Under the pieces are notes generated by a model. It was not told the origin of the DNA. It ran no database searches and saw only the letters and a list, made by a program, of their open reading frames with translations. A DNA stretch of 39,695 bases, taken from the NCBI GenBank assembly GCA_030039165.1, contig JASHQM010000023.1:1-39695 (forward strand), in the 5' to 3' direction. Shown in pieces: positions 32,624 through 39,695 of this stretch. Numbering within the stretch: the stretch's first letter is position 1; every line of letters starts with the position of its first letter. A program made the translations under genes and the position numbers. The DNA comes from Candidatus Sulfotelmatobacter sp. (GTDB lineage: Bacteria; Acidobacteriota; Terriglobia; Terriglobales; Acidobacteriaceae).

Positions 32624-33250
32624 GGACGATCTCCTTAGCGCCAGATTGGTCGGCGCGAAGTACTCAACACGCAGGGACTAACACCGGGACCAGCGGAATG
32701 TTCCGGTTCTTCGTGCGGGTGAGCTGAGAAAAAACAGAATTTCACAGAGTTGAATAAATATTTTGCGCTTCGCAGATGTTTTAATTCACCATACCGTCGA
32801 TCTATTTACTATAGTTTATTCGATCGATATTCCCCTTTGATAACAGCAGCAGTTGAGACTTCTTCCCGGTTCGGGAGTCGTGCTGCTTGCAGACACAAAA
32901 TCAGCAACAGGAGAAAGCAAGAAAACGGGGGAACTCATACTCGTGTCGGCGGCTACCTTGCAAGCCTGTTCAGTTGGTAGCGCGAATGAACGATTCTGAT
33001 TAGTAAAGTGCTGCAAATGTTGCAACCTGAACTCTGCTTCGGGAAGAGAGCTGGTTTTTCTCCGCCATGTCGGCCGCCAGTCGGCTAGTGCATCGCTCGC
33101 TCGTCCCTTTATTGAAATGCAGACAGGTTACTTCAATACTCAAGATCATAGTCTAGTAGTAACTATTACCGGCACTACCGGGCTATTCACCCGGCTGCCT
33201 TCATCCGATAGTACTAGTGCAACCAGCCACCGTCAGAGGCGACTAAAGTT
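32624..33250. other. 627-base intergenic region
   Basis: The gap lies between divergently transcribed genes and so should hold both promoters. The AT-rich part 32735-32840 (GAATAAATATTTTGCG, ATTTACTATAGTTTATTCGATCGATATT) is the likeliest promoter area. From 32850 to 33240 the sequence is mixed, with small inverted repeats such as the ACCGGCACTACCGGG and CCGGCTG words near 33170-33200. No convincing gene, tRNA or known riboswitch is seen. A structured leader or small RNA cannot be excluded by eye. Confidence 0.4.
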
Positions 33251-33754
33251 ATGGGAACCAACCGCTCTGGCTCGAACATAGCCTTCTGCGCATTGATCCT
33301 TCTCGCCTGCGCAGTTTTCTGCCGCCCTTGCCTTGCGCAACAGGCTTCTTACGCTCTGCTTGAGCCAGAGTCGTTGCCGCCGGCGCCCATGCAACCGGCC
33401 GCTTTGGCGAAACCAATTCAGCCCGTTGACCTTCCCCGGACAGCGGAAACGCATCGGTTTTGGGATCGCGAGAACAGCTTTCTCTTCGCCGCCAGCGCCG
33501 CCTTCGCAACCGCCGACTTTGTGGTTACGCGCGACAACCTGCGGAGCGGAGGGCGGGAGTTAAATCCCATCACCCGCGTGTTTAGCGGCAGCACACCCAC
33601 CCTGGCGATGAATTTCGCGGGCGAGACCGTCGGCGTCATCGGCCTCAGCTATTTCTTTCACAAAACCGGGCACCACAAACTTGAGCGCGCGGTTTCCATG
33701 CTAAACATCAGCGGATCAGCCGCCGCTGTCAGCTTCGATTTGGTCCAGCGGTAA
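33251..33754 (+). CDS. Small exported/membrane protein of unknown function
   Basis: A 167-residue protein with a signal peptide (IAFCALILLACAVFCRPCLAQQ). A Pro/Ala-rich stretch (38-63) is followed by a conserved-looking domain: RFWDRENSFLFAASAAFATADFVVTRDNLRSGGRELNPITRVFSGSTPTLAMNFAGETVGVIGLSYFFHKTGHHKLERAV. It includes two moderately hydrophobic helices and the ELNP loop. I cannot name the family; similar short proteins are frequent in Acidobacteria, which is a memory rather than a search. The ATG has a weak GAGG site 12 bases upstream. No clear functional link to its neighbours. Confidence 0.68.
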   Translation: MGTNRSGSNIAFCALILLACAVFCRPCLAQQASYALLEPESLPPAPMQPAALAKPIQPVDLPRTAETHRFWDRENSFLFAASAAFATADFVVTRDNLRSGGRELNPITRVFSGSTPTLAMNFAGETVGVIGLSYFFHKTGHHKLERAVSMLNISGSAAAVSFDLVQR

Positions 33755-34014
33755 ACCTGCCTTCAACGAGCTTCTGCGCAATTAATTCTTCCTCCGCATC
33801 CACCGCATGCGAAATCGCATCCATGTTCTGCAAGACACTTGCACACACCGCTATATACCCATGCATCCGGGGATGCACGTGCACTTCATCGGTATCGCAA
33901 GGCCTTCCCGCGCGAACGATTCGTCCAAGCGGGATCCGGCCAGGCTCGGCCTTGCGGTCACCGGGTTGTCAACAAGTCACCTGACGCGGAGATGCGGAAT
34001 GTTTCATTTTCGAC

Positions 34015-34056
34015 TTGACACATATTGTACTAATATACTATAACACTGTTGTACTA
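34015..34056 (+). promoter_or_regulatory. Near-leaderless promoter of the GntR-slipin operon with repeated TTGTACTA
   Basis: TTGACA at 34015-34020 and TATAAC at 34039-34044 (spacing 18) form a near-consensus promoter. The predicted start point, about 34051, is only some seven bases before the ATG at 34058, and there is no ribosome site. TTGTACTA occurs at 34025-34032 and 34049-34056, a 24-base period, about two helical turns. This is a plausible operator pair for the first gene's own product. Confidence 0.7.
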
Positions 34057-34057
34057 G

Positions 34058-34471
34058 ATGAATACGAAAGTCAGTTCCCGCCCCTTCCGCTTCGCTCTCG
34101 ACCTGCACAGCGGTGTGCCTGTGTATCGCCAGCTTATCGATCAGGTCCGCGGCGGCATGGCCCTAGGTGCGCTGAGTTCCGGCGACCAGCTCCCGACTGT
34201 GCGCCAGCTCTCTGTCGATCTTGCCATCAACCCCAACACCGTCATGCGCGCCTACCGCGAACTTGAACTCGGAGGCTTGCTCGAAACCCACCAGGGTACC
34301 GGGACATTCATCGCTCCTAAGAAAGTGGAGAGAAAAGAAGCCGAACGCGAGCGCCAGCTTTCTCAACTGGCCAATGAGGCCGCCTCGCGCGCAGGAGCCG
34401 CGGGCTTCACCGTGGAAGAACTGCTCAAACGTTTATCGGAGTTGTCGCCCCAGCTGGCGAAAAGGAGATAG
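34058..34471 (+). CDS. GntR-family regulator, YtrA subfamily
   Basis: A 137-residue short GntR protein. It has the winged helix GVPVYRQLIDQVRGGMALGALSSGDQLPTVRQLSVDLAINPNTVMRAYRELELGGLLETHQGTGTFIA (19-85), with the N-P-N-T-V recognition helix, and a short C-terminal helical dimerisation region instead of a ligand-binding domain. YtrA-type proteins usually repress their own operon, which often encodes ABC or membrane stress functions. The gene begins with ATG 34058, likely leaderless, and ends two bases before the slipin ATG, so the two are cotranscribed. Full length for the group. Confidence 0.93.
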   Translation: MNTKVSSRPFRFALDLHSGVPVYRQLIDQVRGGMALGALSSGDQLPTVRQLSVDLAINPNTVMRAYRELELGGLLETHQGTGTFIAPKKVERKEAERERQLSQLANEAASRAGAAGFTVEELLKRLSELSPQLAKRR

Positions 34472-34473
34472 CC

Positions 34474-35343
34474 ATGTTGAGAATCAATTTCGGTTCGATC
34501 AGCAGCATCGGAAGGGCGCTGTTCATTATATGTCTACTCGCAGGCGCAATCGTTAGCGCGGACACAAAGCATCCTGCCGGCGTCATTTGCGGCGCCGTTC
34601 TCGGCATCTACTTCATGTTCGCAATCAAGGTTGTCAAGCAGTGGGAGAAGGTCGCAGTCTTGCGCCTCGGCCGGTACGTGGGTTTGCGTGGCCCCGGAAT
34701 TTTTCACATCGTCCCCATTATCGAGACACTCAGTCCGTACGTCGATCAGCGCGTTCGCGTGGCTGACGTTTCTGCCGAGTCCACGCTGACTCGCGACACC
34801 GTTCCCGTCAACGTTGATGCCATCGTCTTCTGGCTGGTGTGGAACGCGGAAAAATGTATTCTCGAAGTAGAAGACTTTATTCAAGCGATTAACATGAGCG
34901 CGCAGACGGCGCTGCGGGAATCCATAGGCCGCCACGAACTCGCGCAGATGATCACCGAGCGTGAAACTCTCGGCCGCGAACTCCAGCGCATTCTTGATGA
35001 GAAGACGAATCCCTGGGGAATCACGGTGCAGTCGGTTGAAATTCGCGATGTACGAATTCCGCAGGGACTCGAAGATGCGATGTCGCGCCAAGCTCAGGCC
35101 GAGCGCGAGCGGCAAGCGCGAATCATTCTTGGCCAGGCAGAGACCGAAATCTCCAACAGCTTCGTGCAGGCCTCCACTGCCTATGAGCAGAACCCGACGG
35201 CGCTGCACCTGCGCGCCATGAATATGCTGTATGAAGCGATCAAAGAACGCGGGTCGATGGTGATCGTGCCCTCGTCCGCAGTCGAAACCATGGGCTTAGG
35301 TGGAAGCCTTGCGACCGCGGCACTTGGAGGAGTGAAACCCTGA
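34474..35343 (+). CDS. SPFH/stomatin-like (slipin) membrane protein
   Basis: A 289-residue member of the SPFH (stomatin, prohibitin, flotillin, HflK/C) family. Two short hydrophobic segments (about 14-30 and 37-52) anchor it, followed by the SPFH domain: QWEKVAVLRLGRYVGLRGPGIFHIVPIIE, RVADVSAESTLTRDTVPVNVDAIVFW, GRHELAQMITERETLGRELQRILDEKTNPWGITVQSVEIRDVRIPQGLEDAMSRQAQAERERQARII. A coiled-coil tail follows. Such proteins organise membrane microdomains and are often linked to an NfeD-type partner or a protease; neither is here, and instead an ExbD-domain protein follows. The ATG has AGGAG and nearly touches the GntR gene. Confidence 0.93.
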   Translation: MLRINFGSISSIGRALFIICLLAGAIVSADTKHPAGVICGAVLGIYFMFAIKVVKQWEKVAVLRLGRYVGLRGPGIFHIVPIIETLSPYVDQRVRVADVSAESTLTRDTVPVNVDAIVFWLVWNAEKCILEVEDFIQAINMSAQTALRESIGRHELAQMITERETLGRELQRILDEKTNPWGITVQSVEIRDVRIPQGLEDAMSRQAQAERERQARIILGQAETEISNSFVQASTAYEQNPTALHLRAMNMLYEAIKERGSMVIVPSSAVETMGLGGSLATAALGGVKP

Positions 35344-35379
35344 CATCTTCAGCTCACCAGTTTGTAAAAGGAGAACATC

Positions 35380-36063
35380 ATGAGGAACCTAACAGCAATC
35401 CTGATCACGCTGACTTTGGCTGGAGCGGCGGTGTTGAGCGCGCGTGCGCAGTCCGCAGCCATGCAGCCGGGAATCAGCGTGGCGATGGCGACGACCACGG
35501 GCGCCGCGCAACTGCCCGATGCCGACAATCCCGATGCATGGATCGTGACCATCACGGCGAACGGCGATCTTTACTTCGGAACCGATCGAGAGACTTCTGA
35601 GAGTTTGCTGGAAGCCATGAAGGCCCGCCCGCGCGACCGCGGACAGGGTCTGTACATAAAGGCGGACGGCCGAGCTCCATTCTCCAGCCTGAAGCAGGTT
35701 TTAGACGTAGCTCGCGCAGATTTGTTCACGATAGTGTTTCTGCTGACTGCACAAGATACAGGCACCCCGCCAGGAAGCGTTGCTCCTCCCACAGGACTGC
35801 CGATTCTGATTGAACCTGCGTCAACAGCGGAGGCCGTGGTTGTATATATTAGTCCTGGTCAAGGTTCGCCCAGGCTGAGAATTGGCAACGAATATGTTCC
35901 TCTCAAGGTTCTGCGCCACAAGCTAGTTGACCTTCTGTTAAACCCGACCAACCGCATGGTGATACTGAAACCGGGGCAAGTGCAGTTTGCCGATGTGGCC
36001 CATGCCGTGGATGTTTGCAACATGGTTGGCGCTGTCACTGTCATGAGCGGAGCCGAACTGTAA
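35380..36063 (+). CDS. Exported protein with two tandem ExbD/TolR-like domains
   Basis: A 227-residue protein with a signal peptide (LTAILITLTLAGAAVLSARAQ). Two related units follow, each in ExbD/TolR periplasmic-domain style. Unit 1 (52-123) has WIVTITANGDLYFG, then LLEAMKARPRD..QGLYIKADGRAPFSSLKQVLDVARADLFTIVFLL. Unit 2 (151-223) has VVVYISPG..RLRIGNEYVPLKVLRHKLVDLLL, then MVILKPGQVQFADVAHAVDVCNMVGAVTVMS. Normal ExbD has one such domain behind a membrane helix with a key Asp, absent here. It may be released to the periplasm. AGGAG precedes the ATG. It is the third gene of the operon. Confidence 0.78.
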   Translation: MRNLTAILITLTLAGAAVLSARAQSAAMQPGISVAMATTTGAAQLPDADNPDAWIVTITANGDLYFGTDRETSESLLEAMKARPRDRGQGLYIKADGRAPFSSLKQVLDVARADLFTIVFLLTAQDTGTPPGSVAPPTGLPILIEPASTAEAVVVYISPGQGSPRLRIGNEYVPLKVLRHKLVDLLLNPTNRMVILKPGQVQFADVAHAVDVCNMVGAVTVMSGAEL

Positions 36064-36114
36064 ACAGGAACGACATTCCGCATTTTCGTCGAATCGCAGG
36101 GAAGGCAACCCACG

Positions 36115-36657
36115 ATGAGCGCGCCCACAACCCACGCTCCCACGCCGACTGATGGTTCCCGCTGGCCGACGACGCTCGCCTCGCTCACAGTCGGAGCACT
36201 ATTCTTCGCCCTCTGGTTCTGGCTGCTGCCCGGATGGCTGGGATTCACGGTTGAAACCGCTGGCTCCGCGCGCTGGCGCTGGCTCGCGGCAATTCCATCG
36301 ATTCTCGGATTCACCGTGGCTCTGAGATGCATCTGGGATTTCGGTCGCACCGGCCACGGCACTCCCGCGCCCGTTGCCCCGCCGCAGCGGTTGGTCGTGG
36401 TCGGCTTCTACCGTTACGTCCGCAACCCCATGTATGTCGGCTTCGCTGCCGGATGGATCGGCCTCTGGGTCATCTTCGGGCATCCCAATCTCACGCTAAT
36501 TGCCGCCGTCGCCGCGGTCGCGCTGGGCGTGCATCTGTTCGTCGTCTTCCATGAAGAACCTACGCTGCATAAGAAATTCGGCGCCGAATATGAAGAATAT
36601 CGTCGCAACGTTCGCCGCTGGTGGCCGCGCCTGACCGGATGGAGCCGGCCACAGTAA
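36115..36657 (+). CDS. Isoprenylcysteine carboxyl methyltransferase-like membrane protein
   Basis: A 180-residue integral membrane protein with four to five hydrophobic helices. The C-terminal motif VVVGFYRYVRNPMYVGFAAGWIGLWVIFG, followed by FHEEPTLHKKFGAEYEEYRRNVRRWWPR, is the hallmark of the ICMT/PEMT-like methyltransferases (RxxRNPxY and E-E-x-L-x-x-x-F-G-x-x-Y-x-x-Y). It would use SAM in the membrane; the substrate (a lipid, quinone or modified cysteine) is unknown in bacteria. It follows the ExbD-like gene by 51 bases and has GGGAAGG before the ATG. Probably in the same operon. Confidence 0.88.
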   Translation: MSAPTTHAPTPTDGSRWPTTLASLTVGALFFALWFWLLPGWLGFTVETAGSARWRWLAAIPSILGFTVALRCIWDFGRTGHGTPAPVAPPQRLVVVGFYRYVRNPMYVGFAAGWIGLWVIFGHPNLTLIAAVAAVALGVHLFVVFHEEPTLHKKFGAEYEEYRRNVRRWWPRLTGWSRPQ

Positions 36658-36757
36658 CGCAGTGCGGATTCACGGAACCTTATCAATCCGATACGCGTAA
36701 ACGTGGCTAAGGCGGCGGTGCGTCCGAAAAACCACACCGTCGCCAGAGGGAAACTCC

Positions 36758-37387
36758 ATGGCCCAGCTCGTGCAGTTGCCGGTTTCCACGCACCCCGATC
36801 GATCGTCGCGCCTCTCGACAATCCTGTGGTGGCTGATGATGCTTTGTTCGACAGCCATCGTCGCCTATGGCGTCAGTTATTTCCTAGCTACGCCGCATGA
36901 TCGACATTTCGCTCGCTATATCGTCCCGTTGCGCCTTCACATTGCCGGAGGTATGGGTGCGCTTCTTACCGGCCCGTGGCAGTTCTCGCAAAAGCTGCGC
37001 GCCCGAGCTCTGAACGTTCATCGTTGGCTCGGCCGTTTTTACTTGCTGGAAGTGGTCGTCGGTTCGATTGCCGGATTGTTTATGTCCATCGTCTCCAAGC
37101 AAGGCCCGGCGACGCATTTCGGCTTTGGCATTCTTGACGTGCTGTGGTTCTTCACCGCTCTGCAGGCCTACCGCATGGTGCGTCGAGGCGATATCGAAGC
37201 TCACCGCCGCTGGATGATCCGCAACTTCGCACTGACCCTCGCCGCCGTTAGCCTGCGCGTTTACATGCCGCTGATGCTCGGCATTCTTCACTGGCCGTTC
37301 CGGCCAACGTTTATTACTGTCGCCTGGCTCTGCTGGATTCCGAACCTGCTCGTCGCGGAATGGATGATCCGGCGCCAAGCTCTGTGA
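36758..37387 (+). CDS. DUF2306 family membrane protein
   Basis: A 209-residue protein with about five to six hydrophobic helices. It has the pattern RLHIAGGMGALLTGPWQFSQKLRARALNVHRWLGRFYLLEVVVGSIAGLFMS and RRGDIEAHRRWMIRNFALTLAAVSLRVYMPLM, characteristic of DUF2306. The paired histidines in the helices (RLHIAG, NVHRWLGR, AHRRWMIR) look like heme b ligands, as in ferric-reductase-like proteins, but that is inferred. The ATG follows GAGGG; the gap to the methyltransferase gene is 100 bases. Last gene before the hairpin at 37393. Confidence 0.83.
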   Translation: MAQLVQLPVSTHPDRSSRLSTILWWLMMLCSTAIVAYGVSYFLATPHDRHFARYIVPLRLHIAGGMGALLTGPWQFSQKLRARALNVHRWLGRFYLLEVVVGSIAGLFMSIVSKQGPATHFGFGILDVLWFFTALQAYRMVRRGDIEAHRRWMIRNFALTLAAVSLRVYMPLMLGILHWPFRPTFITVAWLCWIPNLLVAEWMIRRQAL

Positions 37388-37392
37388 CGTCT

Positions 37393-37430
37393 GTGCCCTC
37401 CGTGGTAAAAAATCAAACCAGGGAGGGCAC
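37393..37430. repeat. Long hairpin between the DUF2306 gene and thiC
   Basis: GTGCCCTCC (37393-37401) pairs with GGAGGGCAC (37422-37430), and after one mismatch TGGT pairs with ACCA (37403-37406 and 37417-37420), leaving an A-rich ten-base loop. The word CTGTGCCCTCCGTGGT, and its near complement just after (GGAGGAGCACAGGG), suggests a member of a dispersed repeat. It may end the upstream transcript, though no T-run follows. Confidence 0.7.
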
Positions 37431-37484
37431 GGAGGAGCACAGGGCAAATCGCCCTTCACCACCGTGTCAAGCCTTCCGCTCTAA

Positions 37485-39008
<1,524 letters not shown>

Positions 39009-39300
39009 TGTCTGCTCGATATCTCCCACTTGAGCCGGGAGAGATGGCCAATGATCGAGCCGCGGACTAGCTGGACAATCCCAAGCCAATCGCAAGGGGC
39101 GAGTACCGAGAGGCATGCGGCAGGGAGTGATTCTGAGCCGTCGCGCTAGGGGAGTCAGGCCCCACCCGCCAAATACGCATGGTGCCCGCAGGTTATGCCA
39201 TACGGCGACCCAGGTGTACAATTGCGCGTCCTTAAAGTCAAAAGGAACTCCGAATGATAGACTCGCGGGCTCTCAGCCCCGGAATAGGAGATAACCCATC

Positions 39301-39695
39301 ATGCGCGTGTCGTCAATTGTCGTGACCATCCTGCTTAGCGTTTGTGCAAGCCAAACCGTGTCGAACAAACCACCTGAGCCCGACTCAATCGGCGTCCTCT
39401 TCTACTTGGATTCGACCACTCAGACGCTCAAACGACTTCCGATCGAGGACTACAAGAAGCACCGCGGCACGGGCTGGGCCAAGGTCACAGATAACGTCAA
39501 AGTGCAGGGGACGGCCTCGTCGTTCCGAATACCTGACGACAAGCCCGCGTTCGTTTTCAAAGTGTTTAAGGACGAGGAAGCCGGGGGTGTCCTGCTGTTC
39601 CGGTTCGATGTTAAAGGGAAGGACCGCGAATATGAGCTGGGGAAATGGAAACGCCGGGATTTTACGCCAAACCGAGGCTTGCCCGTCGATGTAGC
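39301..39695 (+). CDS. Start of an exported protein, runs off the right edge
   Basis: The frame from ATG 39301 stays open for 131 codons to the window's end. It begins MRVSSIVVTILLSVCASQTV, a short signal segment with a possible lipobox (LSVC). The mature part SKPPEPDSIGVLFYLDSTTQTLKRL-like region (GVLFYLD, LKRLPIEDYKKHRGTGW) and VFVFKVFKDEEAG..LFRFDVKGKDREYELG look like a beta-rich domain, but I do not recognise the family. AGGAG lies about ten bases before the ATG. The gene is incomplete, so the total length and C-terminal domains are unknown. Confidence 0.7.
   Translation, partial: MRVSSIVVTILLSVCASQTVSNKPPEPDSIGVLFYLDSTTQTLKRLPIEDYKKHRGTGWAKVTDNVKVQGTASSFRIPDDKPAFVFKVFKDEEAGGVLLFRFDVKGKDREYELGKWKRRDFTPNRGLPVDV

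Noticed and set aside
33864..33877. GCATCC-GG-GGATGC as a terminator for the small exported gene
   Set aside because: The loop is too short for a normal hairpin, and no T-run follows; it is just a small palindrome.

Overview
The window looks like chromosomal DNA of an acidobacterium (Acidobacteriota, probably Terriglobia, Koribacter-like). This is inferred, not measured. The clues are a bacillithiol gene (bshC), an Hfq with a Y-K-P Sm2 motif, a tmRNA tag ending AYAA, a secreted sedolisin, several secreted proteins of acidobacterial style, and short hairpin-forming intergenic repeats. I see no prophage, insertion sequence, CRISPR array or tRNA; the only stable RNA found is tmRNA.

Layout. 1-5447 (mostly minus strand): MATE exporter, M50 membrane protease, HU, an N-terminally extended Hfq and an MFS transporter. 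The MFS gene is divergent from a Rieske oxygenase (5540-6655). 6734-11102 (plus): the conserved order tilS - HPRT-like - ftsH, in which the HPRT-like protein has lost key catalytic residues. 11196-15957 (minus): seven closely spaced genes (two VOC proteins, an Asp-box propeller, a RibD/DHFR-fold reductase, an uncharacterised protein and two paralogous exported proteins). They are divergent from an HxlR-type regulator (16056-16478) and share with it a promoter region holding a perfect 17-nt palindrome. 16551-19317 (minus): two exported proteins of unknown function.

19591-24172 (plus): a PAP/sulfate-activation group: Sfp-type phosphopantetheinyl transferase, bifunctional ATP sulfurylase/APS kinase, TauE/SafE permease and CysQ-type phosphatase. 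24191-28521: sedolisin, LysE exporter and BshC. 28684-30481: GNAT acetyltransferase, then a toxin-antitoxin module with a PIN toxin, an unusual two-domain antitoxin candidate, a perfect 31-nt operator-like palindrome over its -35 box, and a downstream antitoxin-tail fragment beside a 20-bp direct repeat. 30574-30961 is tmRNA. 31091-33754: exported phosphoesterase, a 627-nt gap and a small exported protein.

34015-37387 (plus) is the most system-like unit. A near-leaderless YtrA-type GntR regulator is followed by a stomatin-like SPFH protein, an exported protein made of two ExbD-like domains without a membrane anchor, an ICMT-like methyltransferase and a DUF2306 membrane protein. Then come thiC and, at the right edge, the start of an exported protein that runs out of the window.
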